64,000 nucleotides of DNA. Source: Paraburkholderia kirstenboschensis (lineage in GTDB: Bacteria; Pseudomonadota; Gammaproteobacteria; Burkholderiales; Burkholderiaceae). The translations under genes and the position numbers were made by a program. This document shows, piece after piece, positions 16,143 to 24,901 of this stretch. The number at the start of each line of letters is the position of its first letter. Position 1 is the stretch's first letter. The stretch is from positions 62,001 through 126,000 of the forward strand of contig NZ_CAJHCR010000012.1 in NCBI RefSeq assembly GCF_904848585.1, read 5' to 3'. The notes below the pieces were generated by a model. That model did no database searches and had not been told where the DNA came from. It was given only the letters and a program-made list of their open reading frames with translations.

Positions 16143-18206
16143 ATGCGTTACCCGAACCTTTTTAAGCCTCTCACGCTGAACAAGCTGACTTTGCGCAACC
16201 GCATTGTCAGCACTGCGCATGCTGAGGTGTATGCGGAACCTGGCGGGCTGCCCGGCGACCGGTATATCCGTTACTACGAAGAAAAGGCCAAGGGTGGTGT
16301 GGGCCTCGCCGTATGCGGCGGTTCGAGCCCGGTCTCGATCGACAGTCCGCAAGGCTGGTGGAAGTCGGTGAATCTGTCGACCGACAAGATCATCGATCCG
16401 CTCTCGCGGCTCGCGGAAGCCATGCACACGCACGGCGCGAAGATCATGATTCAGGCCACGCACATGGGACGCCGCTCGGCGTTTCATGGCGAGCACTGGC
16501 CGCATCTGATGTCGCCTTCGGGCGTGCGTGAGCCGGTGCATCGCGGCAACGCAAAGATCATTGAAGTGGAAGAGATTCGCCGCATTATCACTGACTTCGC
16601 GGCTGCCGCGAAACGCGTGAAGGATGCGGGCATGGACGGCGTTGAAATCTCCGCGGCGCACCAGCATCTGATCGACCAGTTCTGGAGCCCGCGCACCAAT
16701 TTCCGTACCGACGAATGGGGCGGCTCGCTTGAAAACCGCCTGCGCTTCGGCGTTGAAGTATTAAAGGCAGTGCGTGAAGCAGTGGGCCCCGATTTCTGCG
16801 TGGGCTTGCGCATGTGCGGCGACGAGTTCCATGAAGACGGGCTCGATCACGAGCAACTGAAAGAGATCGCGCAGGCAATGAGCGAAAGCGGCCTGATCGA
16901 TTATCTCGGCGTGATCGGCTCCGGTGCGGATACGCACAACACGCTCGCCAACTGCATGCCGCCGATGGCGCTGCCGCCCGAGCCTTTCGTGCATCTCGCG
17001 GCCGGCATCAAGTCGGTGGTGAAAGTCCCGGTCATGCATGCGCAAAGTATTCGCGACGCGGGTCAGGCCGAGCGTCTGCTCGCGAGCGGCATGGTCGATC
17101 TGGTCGGCATGACACGCGCGCAGATTGCCGACCCGCATATGGTCATCAAGATTCGCGATGGCCGCGAGGACGAAATCAAGCAATGCGTCGGCGCGAACTA
17201 TTGCATCGACCGTCAGTACAACGGCCTCGACGTGCTGTGCGTGCAGAACGCCGCGACCTCGCGCGAAGCGACCATGCCGCATGTGATCGCGCGCACGAAC
17301 GGGCCGAAGCGCAAGGTCGTCGTGGTCGGCGCGGGTCCTGCGGGACTCGAAGCGGCGCGGGTCGCGAAGTCGCGCGGTCATGACGTGGTGCTGTTCGAGA
17401 AGAACGACTATGTGGGCGGCCAGATCATGCTCGCGGCAAAGGCGCCGCAGCGTGAGCAGATGGCGGGCATCGTCCGCTGGTTCGATATGGAGACGAAGCG
17501 CCTGGGCGTGGACCGCCGTCTCGGAGTCGCGGCCGACGATAAAACCATCATGGCCGAGAAACCGGACATCGTCGTGCTTGCCACGGGTGGCTCCTCCTTC
17601 ACGTCGCAAGTCGCGGCATGGGGTGTCGACGAAGGTCTCGCGGTGAGTTCGTGGGACGTGCTCTCGGGCAAGGTCGAACCCGGCAAGAACGTACTCGTGT
17701 ACGACGGCGTCAGCACGCACGCCGGCGCCGGAGTCGCCGATTTCATTTCTAGCCGCGGCTCGAATGTGGAGATCGTCACGCCCGACGTGAAAGTGGCCGA
17801 CGACGTAGGCGGCACCACGTTCCCGATTTTCTATCGACGCCTTTATGCGCAGGGCGTGGTCCACACACCGAATTACTGGCTCGACAAAGTGTACGAGGAA
17901 GACGGCAAGAAGATCGCCGTAATCCGCAACGAGTACACGGAGGAGCAGGAAGAGCGCGCAGTCGATCAGGTCGTGATCGAGAACGGCAGCACGCCGAACG
18001 ACGAGTTGTACTGGAAGCTCAAGCCGGAGTCGATCAATCGCGGGCAGGTCGACGTGCATAAGCTCTTTGCGTCCGAGCCGCAGCCTTCGCTTTCCGAAGA
18101 ACTCGGCAATGGCCGCTTCCTGCTGTTTCGCGTCGGCGACTGCATCTCCATGCACAACATTCACGGCGCGATTTACGACGCGCTGCGCCTTTGCAAGGAC
18201 TTCTGA
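16143..18206 (+). CDS. dgcA: Dimethylglycine demethylase subunit DgcA
   Basis: A 687-residue flavoprotein with an N-terminal old-yellow-enzyme-type FMN barrel (YPNLFKPLTLNKLTLRNRIV, then AAHQHLIDQFWSPRTNFRTDEWGG) and a C-terminal dinucleotide-binding half (VVVVGAGPAGLEAARVAKSRG, around residue 390). Between them, CVGANYC and a later Cys (LDVLCVQNA) are the residues of the 4Fe-4S cluster site found in the trimethylamine/2,4-dienoyl-CoA reductase group. It would oxidatively remove a methyl group from dimethylglycine, giving sarcosine and formaldehyde (or methylene-THF), with electrons going to DgcB/ETF. Start 16143 begins the conserved fold; upstream in-frame sequence overlaps the preceding gene. 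It is followed 2 nt later by dgcB. Confidence 0.92.
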   Translation: MRYPNLFKPLTLNKLTLRNRIVSTAHAEVYAEPGGLPGDRYIRYYEEKAKGGVGLAVCGGSSPVSIDSPQGWWKSVNLSTDKIIDPLSRLAEAMHTHGAKIMIQATHMGRRSAFHGEHWPHLMSPSGVREPVHRGNAKIIEVEEIRRIITDFAAAAKRVKDAGMDGVEISAAHQHLIDQFWSPRTNFRTDEWGGSLENRLRFGVEVLKAVREAVGPDFCVGLRMCGDEFHEDGLDHEQLKEIAQAMSESGLIDYLGVIGSGADTHNTLANCMPPMALPPEPFVHLAAGIKSVVKVPVMHAQSIRDAGQAERLLASGMVDLVGMTRAQIADPHMVIKIRDGREDEIKQCVGANYCIDRQYNGLDVLCVQNAATSREATMPHVIARTNGPKRKVVVVGAGPAGLEAARVAKSRGHDVVLFEKNDYVGGQIMLAAKAPQREQMAGIVRWFDMETKRLGVDRRLGVAADDKTIMAEKPDIVVLATGGSSFTSQVAAWGVDEGLAVSSWDVLSGKVEPGKNVLVYDGVSTHAGAGVADFISSRGSNVEIVTPDVKVADDVGGTTFPIFYRRLYAQGVVHTPNYWLDKVYEEDGKKIAVIRNEYTEEQEERAVDQVVIENGSTPNDELYWKLKPESINRGQVDVHKLFASEPQPSLSEELGNGRFLLFRVGDCISMHNIHGAIYDALRLCKDF

Positions 18207-18208
18207 CG

Positions 18209-20122
18209 ATGAGCCCCGTGTCTGTCATCACCGTGCTGTTGTGGTTGTCGATGGCGGGTCTGGCTTTCGCGCTCGCGAAGCGCGCCGCATACTGGCGCGT
18301 GGGTCGCGCAACGGCGGCGGGCGCGTACGGCTGGGCGAATCTGCTGTCGATTCCGAAACGCTACTTCGTCGATCTGCATCATGTGGTCGCGCGCGATCCG
18401 TACATTGCGAAAACGCACGTTGCGACTGCCGGCGGGGCGATCCTCGCGATGGCCCTCGTGTTCGTCAACTACGGTCTCGCGATCTACTCGCCGTGGCTCG
18501 ACAAGCTGATCTTTCTGGCCGCGCTCGTGATGCTGGTCGGCGCAGTATTCGTATGGCGTCGCCGGCATGGTGCGAAGGCGGTACCCGCGCGACTTTCGCG
18601 CGGACCCTGGGATCATCTGCCGCTGCTGCTTGGGTCGTTCGCGCTCGGTCTCGTGTTGTTCATCGCACTGCCGGCCGCTGCAATGTCGGGCGCGCTCGCG
18701 ATCATCGTCGCGCTGCTGATCGCAGTGGGCGCGTTCACGATGACATTCGGCGCCGCACGTGGCGGTCCAATGAAACATGCGCTCGCGGGTCTGTTGCATC
18801 TCGCGTTTCATCCGCGTCAGGAGCGCTTTGCCGAGCGTAACGATCGCGACGTGGTGCCGCCGACCGCATTGAAGGCGCCGCTGCTCGACGCGAAAGAATA
18901 CGGCGTGGGCAAGCCCGTGGAGTTTCGCTGGAACCAGTTGCTCAGTTTCGACGCATGCGTGCAGTGCGGCAAATGCGAGGCAGCGTGTCCCGCATTCGCC
19001 GCCGGCCAGCCGCTCAATCCGAAGAAGCTCATTCAGGATCTGGTGACGGGCATGGTGGGCGGCACGGACGCCGAATACGCAGGCAGTCCCACGCCGGGCA
19101 TTCCCGTAGGCAAGCATGGCGGTGCGCCCGGCAAGCCGCTAATTTCAAGCCTGATCGAGGCAGAAACGCTGTGGTCGTGCACGACCTGCCGCGCTTGCGT
19201 GCAGGAGTGCCCGATGCTGATCGAGCACGTGGACGCCATCGTGGATATGCGCCGCAATCAGACGCTCGTCGAAGGCGTGGTGCCGGGCAAGGGGCCGATC
19301 ACGCTCGCGAATCTGCGCGAAACGGGTAGCTCGAATGGTTACGACATCGGCGCGCGTTATGACTGGGCGGTCGATTTGCAAGTGCAGGTCGCGCAGCCTG
19401 GACGTCGCGTGGATGTGCTGCTGATCGCGGGCGAAGGCGCATTCGACATGCGCTATCAACGCACGCTGCGCGCGCTCGTCAAGGTGCTCAACCGCGCGGG
19501 TGTCGACTATGCGGTGCTTGGCGGCGTCGAAACCGATACGGGCGACACGGCCCGGCGTCTCGGCGACGAAGCCACGTTCCAGCAACTCGCGAAGAAGTTG
19601 ATCGGCACGCTCTCGCAGTACTCGTTCGGCAAGATCGTCACCTCCGACCCGCACGTGCTGCACAGCTTGCGCAACGAGTATCGCGCGTTGGGCGGCTTCT
19701 ATGAAGTGCAGCATCACACCGCGCTGATCGATGAACTGGTTGCGAGCGGCAAGCTGTCGCCGCGCGCGCTCGCCGCCTACGCGGATAGCAAGATCACGTA
19801 TCACGATCCGTGCTACCTGGGCCGCTACAACGGCGAGACTGAGGCGCCGCGCCGAGTGCTGAAGAGTATTGGCATCAAGGTTGTCGAAATGGAGCGCCAC
19901 GGCATGCGTGGACGTTGCTGCGGTGGCGGCGGCGGTGCCCCGTTGACCGACATTCCGGGCAAGCGGCGCATTCCCGACATTCGTATCGACGACGCACGCG
20001 GCATCGGCGCCGAGATTGTCGCCGTGGGCTGCCCGAATTGCACCGCGATGCTCGAAGGCGTGGTCGGGCCGCGTCCTGAAGTGCTGGACGTCGCTGAACT
20101 GGTTGCAGCAGCGCTGGAGTAA
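18209..20122 (+). CDS. dgcB: Dimethylglycine demethylase subunit DgcB (membrane Fe-S protein)
   Basis: A 637-residue heterodisulfide-reductase/GlpC-like protein. The first about 200 residues form several transmembrane helices (SVITVLLWLSMAGLAFAL, AGGAILAMALVFVNYGLAI, HLPLLLGSFALGLVLFIAL). Two 4Fe-4S motifs follow: CVQCGKCEAACP (about 250) and CTTCRACVQECP (about 325). The C-terminal part has two CCG-type cluster motifs (CYLGRYNGE with GRCCGGGGGAP, and VGCPNCTAM). It is thus a membrane electron conduit that could pass electrons from DgcA through ETF to quinone. Two nt after dgcA and 4 nt before the ETF alpha gene: translationally tight operon. Confidence 0.92.
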   Translation: MSPVSVITVLLWLSMAGLAFALAKRAAYWRVGRATAAGAYGWANLLSIPKRYFVDLHHVVARDPYIAKTHVATAGGAILAMALVFVNYGLAIYSPWLDKLIFLAALVMLVGAVFVWRRRHGAKAVPARLSRGPWDHLPLLLGSFALGLVLFIALPAAAMSGALAIIVALLIAVGAFTMTFGAARGGPMKHALAGLLHLAFHPRQERFAERNDRDVVPPTALKAPLLDAKEYGVGKPVEFRWNQLLSFDACVQCGKCEAACPAFAAGQPLNPKKLIQDLVTGMVGGTDAEYAGSPTPGIPVGKHGGAPGKPLISSLIEAETLWSCTTCRACVQECPMLIEHVDAIVDMRRNQTLVEGVVPGKGPITLANLRETGSSNGYDIGARYDWAVDLQVQVAQPGRRVDVLLIAGEGAFDMRYQRTLRALVKVLNRAGVDYAVLGGVETDTGDTARRLGDEATFQQLAKKLIGTLSQYSFGKIVTSDPHVLHSLRNEYRALGGFYEVQHHTALIDELVASGKLSPRALAAYADSKITYHDPCYLGRYNGETEAPRRVLKSIGIKVVEMERHGMRGRCCGGGGGAPLTDIPGKRRIPDIRIDDARGIGAEIVAVGCPNCTAMLEGVVGPRPEVLDVAELVAAALE

Positions 20123-20126
20123 CGCG

Positions 20127-21296
20127 ATGAACACAATCAAACGAATCGATCCGCGCCGGCCGTTCACGATTACAGTAGACGGACTCAGACGCATCACCCT
20201 GGGCGCGACTGGCGTGGCGGGCGCAATAGATTTCACTGCTGCGGGCGCCGCGCATCGTGAACAGCCAAAGCCGCGCCGTACGAGCGCCACGCCGCAGCAC
20301 GTGATGCTGGTGGCGGCGCACGCGGACCGCGGCGCGCTCGACGATCACGCGCGCCAGACGCTGGCCGCCGCCGCATTGATCGCCGATGCCACCACCGAGG
20401 TCGTGCTGCTGGTATTCGGCGAATTCACGGGCGACGCCGCCGCACTCGGCGCTGACAAGCTGATCGAGTTGCCTACGTTCGATCGACGCCATTTCGCGCC
20501 GGCCGACGAATTGAATGCGCTCGCCGCGTGCGTCGCCGCTTATGCGCCTGCGCACCTGTTCCTGCCCGACAACGCGATCGGCGACGGCGATCTGGGCCGC
20601 CGCTATGCGGCGGCGGCCAATGCAAGCGTCGCGACACACGTCGTCGAAATCGATGCGTCTCACGTGGCCGCTTATGTGCACGCGAACACCGCGTTCGCTT
20701 CATGTGCGCTGCCGGAAGTGATATTGATTGCGCCGAACGCAGTCGATCCGAAGCTGCCGTTCGTCGGCGCAGGAGAGCGAGTCGCGTGGCGTTTCGATGC
20801 CGAACCTACTGCTACCAAAGGCATCGTGCGTGACCTCGGCATCGAGGACATGGACGCGGCGCAGCTCGCGCTCGAAGAGGCTGACTTCATCGTGTCCGCA
20901 GGCAACGGCGTCAGCGATGTGCCTGCGTTCGAGCGTCTCGCGGCCACGCTCGGCGCGGCGATCGGTGCAAGCCGCGTTGCAGTCGACGACGGCAAGTTCA
21001 CTCGCGACAAGCAGATTGGCGCGACCGGCAAGACCGTTGAAGCGAGCGTGTATATCGCGTTCGGCATATCCGGCGCCGTGCAGCATTTGCAAGGCATCAA
21101 GGATTGCCGGCATGTGATCGCGGTGAACCTCGACGCGAGCGCGCCGATCGCAAAGCGCGCGAACCTGACTGTGATCGCGGATGCGCAGGAAACTATCGCG
21201 GCACTCAATGACGCGGCTGCCGCGGCGCGCACGGCGCGCGGCACGAGTGCAGCATTACTGAATTCGAAGGCTGTAGCGGAAGGAGCGCTCGCATGA
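20127..21296 (+). CDS. etfA: Electron transfer flavoprotein alpha subunit of the dgc operon
   Basis: A 389-residue ETF alpha. The C-terminal FAD domain carries the family signature: IGATGKTVEASVYIAFGISG and AVQHLQGIKD, with NLDASAPI downstream. The N-terminal portion is about 70-80 residues longer than housekeeping ETF alpha and starts with a basic stretch (KRIDPRRPFTITVDGLRR) with no signal peptide. Its position between dgcB and the beta subunit argues for a dedicated electron carrier for DgcAB rather than the fatty-acid ETF. Start 20127 lies 4 nt after the dgcB stop; an upstream in-frame start would overlap dgcB. Equivalent genes flank dgcAB in Pseudomonas. Confidence 0.88.
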   Translation: MNTIKRIDPRRPFTITVDGLRRITLGATGVAGAIDFTAAGAAHREQPKPRRTSATPQHVMLVAAHADRGALDDHARQTLAAAALIADATTEVVLLVFGEFTGDAAALGADKLIELPTFDRRHFAPADELNALAACVAAYAPAHLFLPDNAIGDGDLGRRYAAAANASVATHVVEIDASHVAAYVHANTAFASCALPEVILIAPNAVDPKLPFVGAGERVAWRFDAEPTATKGIVRDLGIEDMDAAQLALEEADFIVSAGNGVSDVPAFERLAATLGAAIGASRVAVDDGKFTRDKQIGATGKTVEASVYIAFGISGAVQHLQGIKDCRHVIAVNLDASAPIAKRANLTVIADAQETIAALNDAAAAARTARGTSAALLNSKAVAEGALA

Positions 21297-22069
21297 AAAT
21301 CGCCGTACTGGTTTCCGTGGGCCGGCATCCGGTGAGCGGTGTCGCGCGCTATAGCCGCAACGACGCCGCCGCACTGACGCTCGCTTTGACGCTTGCAAAG
21401 CAGCACGCTGCGACGCTCGATGTGCTGCATGCGGGCGACCCTGCGAATCCCGCGCTGCAGGAATATCTCGCGCTCGGCGCGCGCTCGGTCGAAGTGCTTG
21501 CCGTTCCCGACGCAGACGGATCGCAAGCCGATGGCGCAGCGCTGCTTGCCGCGCGTCTGCCCGGCTACGATCTCGTGCTGACCGGCACGCGCGCCGAAGG
21601 TGCTTTCGACAGCGGCATGTTGCCGTATCGGGTGGCGAATGCGCTGGACATTCCGCTCGTCGGCGCGGCTGTCGATATTGTCTTGAAGGACGGTTGCGCA
21701 CAAGTCCGGCAATTCATGCCCAAGGGTTTGCGCCGCCGTGTCGAAGTGCAGTTGCCCGCACTGATCGCCGTGCACCCGATGGCAAACGCAACGCCGACCT
21801 ATGCCTATGCACGACAGCGCGAAGGGACCATTCACGCGCTTGCCTGTGGGGCTGCCGGCCACGCGACGGATATGGCCTGGACCATTCGCCCGGCGAGCGC
21901 CAAGCCCGTGCGTCTCGCCGCGGCCGAGAAGCGCTCGGGCCACGCCCGGATGCTCTCCGCAACCACGACGGAAAGCCGCGGCGGAAGCGTCGTAATTGAA
22001 GGGAGTTCCGTCGAAAAAGCACAAGTGATTCTGGCGTATTTGCGCGAGCATCAACTCGTGGATTACTGA
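21293..22069 (+). CDS. etfB: Electron transfer flavoprotein beta subunit of the dgc operon
   Basis: A 258-residue ETF beta. IAVLVSVGRHPVSGVARYSRNDAAALTLAL at the N terminus corresponds to the AMP/nucleotide-binding start of the family, and YDLVLTGTRAEGAFDSGMLPYRVANALDIPLV is the typical mid-domain block (the Gly-x-x-x-x-Asp...Gly-x-x-P loop). It overlaps etfA by 4 nt (ATGA) and has AAGGAG upstream, so subunits are made in equal amounts. The two-subunit carrier shuttles electrons from DgcA to the membrane. The divergence from housekeeping ETF beta (shortened recognition-loop region) suggests specificity for Dgc. Confidence 0.88.
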   Translation: MKIAVLVSVGRHPVSGVARYSRNDAAALTLALTLAKQHAATLDVLHAGDPANPALQEYLALGARSVEVLAVPDADGSQADGAALLAARLPGYDLVLTGTRAEGAFDSGMLPYRVANALDIPLVGAAVDIVLKDGCAQVRQFMPKGLRRRVEVQLPALIAVHPMANATPTYAYARQREGTIHALACGAAGHATDMAWTIRPASAKPVRLAAAEKRSGHARMLSATTTESRGGSVVIEGSSVEKAQVILAYLREHQLVDY

Positions 22070-22092
22070 TTTCCGGTTCAGGCGAACAAGCG

Positions 22093-22118
22093 GCCAGGAG
22101 GGCCTGGCGCGGCGCCAG
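22093..22118 (+). promoter_or_regulatory. Overlapping alternative hairpins upstream of gbcA
   Basis: In the 73-nt gap etfB-gbcA, GCCAGG (22093-22098) can pair with CCTGGC (22103-22108), while CTGGCGC (22104-22110) can pair with GCGCCAG (22112-22118). The middle segment is shared, so the two stems exclude each other. There is no T-run. This could be a leader switch, an mRNA-processing site, or a DNA palindrome bound by a regulator; none is proven. The 1-nt centre makes the second hairpin poor as RNA but good as a protein-binding palindrome. Confidence 0.4.
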
Positions 22119-22142
22119 ACGTGACACGCAACGGAGCACACA

Positions 22143-23447
22143 ATGAAAGTTTCCGCAGACGTTCGCGCAATGATCGAACGCCGCAAAAAGAATTACACGC
22201 TGGAAGCGCCGTTCTATACGAGCGAGGAAATCTTCGCGCTCGACATGGACGCGATCTTCCGTCATCACTGGATTCAGGTCGCGGTTGAACCGGATGTGCC
22301 CGAGCCGGGCGATTACATCACGGTGGAAATCGGCCACGATTCCATTCTGATCGTACGCGACGACGACATGCAGGTGCGGGCGTTTCACAACGTGTGCCGC
22401 CATCGCGGCGCACGCCTGTGCAATACCGACAAGGGTTCGCTCGGCAATATCGTCTGCCCGTATCACAGCTGGACGTATAACCTGAACGGCGATCTGATGT
22501 TCGCCGAGCACATGGGCGACCAGTTCGACCGCTGCAAGCACAGCTTGAAGAGAGTCCACGTCGAGAACCTCGCGGGACTCATTTTCATCTGTCTCGCCGA
22601 CAACCCGCCCGCTGACTTTTCCGTCATGCGCGCGGCAATGGAGCCGTACCTCGCGCCGCATCAGCTGGCGGGCTGCAAGATCGCGGCGTCAATCGACATC
22701 ATCGAGGAAGGCAACTGGAAGCTTACGATGGAGAACAATCGCGAGTGCTATCACTGCGTCGCGAATCATCCTGAGCTGACCATTTCGCTTTACGAATACG
22801 GTTTCGGCTATCAGCGCACACCGGCTAACGAAGAGGGCATGGCCGCTTTCGAAGAGACGGTTGCGCGCCGTACCGCGCAATGGGAAGCAATGAAGCTGCC
22901 GTCGGCGGAAATCGACCGGCTCGCGGATCTCGTTACCGGTTTTCGCACGCAACGTCTGCCGCTCGATCGCGACGGCGAATCGCAGACCCTGGACGCGAAG
23001 GTGGCCTCGAAGAAATTGCTCGGCGGCTTTGAGCAGGCCGATCTTGGCGGTTTGTCTTTCTGGACGCAGCCAAATTCATGGCATCACTTCATGAGCGATC
23101 ACATTGTGAGTTTCTCGGTGATTCCGCTTTCGGCAGGCAAAACGCTGGTGCGCACGAAATGGCTCGTTCACAAGGACGCGCGCGAAGGCATCGACTACGA
23201 CGTCAACAACCTGACGGCCGTATGGCGCGCAACCAACGATCAGGACCGCGCGCTCGTTGAATACTCGCAGCGCGGCGCAACCAGCAGCGCCTATGAGCCG
23301 GGTCCGTATTCGCCGTTCACAGAGGGTCTCGTGGAGAAGTTCTGCGACTGGTACATCGGCCGTATTGCAGATTACAGCAATGCGCCGCAGACGCACGATG
23401 CCGAACCGTCCGCATTCGGCGAAAAAGTCGTGTCCTTCAAGCGCTGA
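22143..23447 (+). CDS. gbcA: Glycine betaine demethylase, Rieske oxygenase subunit
   Basis: A 434-residue Rieske-type non-heme iron oxygenase that demethylates glycine betaine to dimethylglycine, releasing formaldehyde. Rieske ligands Cys85-x-His87 (NVCRHRGA) and Cys105-x-x-His108 (VCPYHSW); mononuclear iron ligands His204 and His209 in NNRECYHCVANHPEL. The family of stachydrine/GbcA-like enzymes has this exact layout and size. Ribosome site GGAGC. Neighbour gbcB supplies the reductase. Expected to be activated by GbdR; it lies after a 73-nt gap with a symmetric element, so it may have its own promoter as in Pseudomonas. Confidence 0.95.
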   Translation: MKVSADVRAMIERRKKNYTLEAPFYTSEEIFALDMDAIFRHHWIQVAVEPDVPEPGDYITVEIGHDSILIVRDDDMQVRAFHNVCRHRGARLCNTDKGSLGNIVCPYHSWTYNLNGDLMFAEHMGDQFDRCKHSLKRVHVENLAGLIFICLADNPPADFSVMRAAMEPYLAPHQLAGCKIAASIDIIEEGNWKLTMENNRECYHCVANHPELTISLYEYGFGYQRTPANEEGMAAFEETVARRTAQWEAMKLPSAEIDRLADLVTGFRTQRLPLDRDGESQTLDAKVASKKLLGGFEQADLGGLSFWTQPNSWHHFMSDHIVSFSVIPLSAGKTLVRTKWLVHKDAREGIDYDVNNLTAVWRATNDQDRALVEYSQRGATSSAYEPGPYSPFTEGLVEKFCDWYIGRIADYSNAPQTHDAEPSAFGEKVVSFKR

Positions 23448-23480
23448 GCGCACTAGCGCAACCAGGAGCGGGAGAAAACA

Positions 23481-24734
23481 ATGATGCGCGATCATGCGAC
23501 GTTTCAGCTCGGCACCGAGCCGGCATCGCAATTTGCAACAAGCCGTGTTACGCAGCCGCGCTTCTGGGACACGCTGCCCGCGCGGTGGGACAGCGATGTC
23601 GACGACACACTGGTGTGCTGCCATGTGCGTCAGGAAACGCATGACGTGAAGAGTTTTTTCTTCCGCGCGCCGGGGGAACGAAGCTTCGTATTCGAGCCGG
23701 GACAGTTCATCACGCTCGAACTGGATATCGATGGCGAGTCGATCAACCGTTGCTATACGATCTCCTCGCCGCCTACGCGTCCGCACACCATCTCCATTAC
23801 GGTGAAGCGCGTGCCGGGCGGCAAAGTGTCGAACTGGCTGCACGACAATCTGCAGGCGGGCGGCGAAGTTCGCGTGCTGGGGCCCGCGGGCGAATTCACG
23901 TGTGCCCGTCATCCCGCGCGCAAATTGCTGTTTCTGTCGGCAGGTTCAGGCATTACGCCGTTGATGTCGATGAGTCGCGCGCATCACGAACTCGGCGAGG
24001 ATAGCGACATTGTCTTCGTGCACAGCGCCCGCACGCCCGACGACATTATCTTCGCGCGCGAACTCGACCTGATCGCGTCAAATCACGCGCATTTTCGTAC
24101 TGCATTCGTTTGCGAACGGGTCGGCGCGCGCACGAACTGGCCAGGCGTGACGGGTTTTCTGACGTTGCCCTTACTCAAGCTGATTGCACCGGACTTTCTC
24201 GAACGCGAGATCTTCACCTGCGGGCCCGCGCCGTACATGCAAGCAGTGCGCAATCTACTCGACGAGGGCGGTTTCGACCGTGGCCATTATCATGAGGAAA
24301 GCTTTTCGTTCGGCACGGTCAGCGAGCTCGCCGCTCAACTGACTACCGTGCATGTCGCGGAGGTGTTGCAAAACGCGGCCGAGCCTGCGACAGTCGAGAG
24401 CTTCGTGGAAGCCCGCGAACAGGCACCGGCTTTCGAGCCGGCTACCGCGCCCGGTATGGCAGAAGTGGAAACGCGCTACAAAGTCAGCTTCACTAAAAGC
24501 AACCGTGAGATCGAATGCGGCAGCGGCCAGCATGTGCTGGATGCCGCGAAAAAAGCGGGTGTGCGCCTGCCGGCATCGTGCACACAGGGCATGTGCGGAA
24601 CCTGCAAGGTGAAGCTGGTATCGGGCGAGGTGGCGATGAAGCATGCGGGCGGCATTCGTCAGCGGGAAATCGATCAAGGCATGGTGCTGCTCTGTTGCAG
24701 CAAGCCGCTCACCGATCTCGTCGTCGAGAAGTGA
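23481..24734 (+). CDS. gbcB: Glycine betaine demethylase, ferredoxin reductase subunit
   Basis: A 417-residue reductase with an FAD domain (FEPGQFITLELDI, then INRCYTISSPP), an NAD domain (LLFLSAGSGITPLMSM, then TCGPAPYM) and a C-terminal plant-type 2Fe-2S domain (CTQGMCGTCKVKL and a last Cys in LLCCSK). It passes electrons from NAD(P)H to GbcA. ATG at 23481 with AGGAGCGGGAG ahead; a second ATG directly follows. Lies 33 nt after gbcA; the pair is a standard two-component Rieske oxygenase. The order FAD-NAD-ferredoxin in one chain is as in Pseudomonas GbcB. Confidence 0.95.
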   Translation: MMRDHATFQLGTEPASQFATSRVTQPRFWDTLPARWDSDVDDTLVCCHVRQETHDVKSFFFRAPGERSFVFEPGQFITLELDIDGESINRCYTISSPPTRPHTISITVKRVPGGKVSNWLHDNLQAGGEVRVLGPAGEFTCARHPARKLLFLSAGSGITPLMSMSRAHHELGEDSDIVFVHSARTPDDIIFARELDLIASNHAHFRTAFVCERVGARTNWPGVTGFLTLPLLKLIAPDFLEREIFTCGPAPYMQAVRNLLDEGGFDRGHYHEESFSFGTVSELAAQLTTVHVAEVLQNAAEPATVESFVEAREQAPAFEPATAPGMAEVETRYKVSFTKSNREIECGSGQHVLDAAKKAGVRLPASCTQGMCGTCKVKLVSGEVAMKHAGGIRQREIDQGMVLLCCSKPLTDLVVEK

Positions 24735-24901
24735 CTGGCGCCAACGGTCAGGAAGAAACTGTCGTGAGTCGCGGCAGGAAGCACATGGGCCAGGTCGCGT
24801 GCGGACAACTACTTGTCGCAAAACAACGTTACCGGGCAATTCTGGCTGGCGATTCTAAATGCTCATTGGGTTGTTTTTAGACGGCGAAAGGGAGAACGGC
24901 G

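Noticed and set aside
16761..18164. A 467-codon minus-strand frame opposite dgcA
   Set aside because: Shadow of dgcA; the sequence is Arg/His/Asp-rich without any domain.
19145..20290. A 381-codon minus-strand frame opposite dgcB/etfA
   Set aside because: Shadow of two real genes in a high-GC region.
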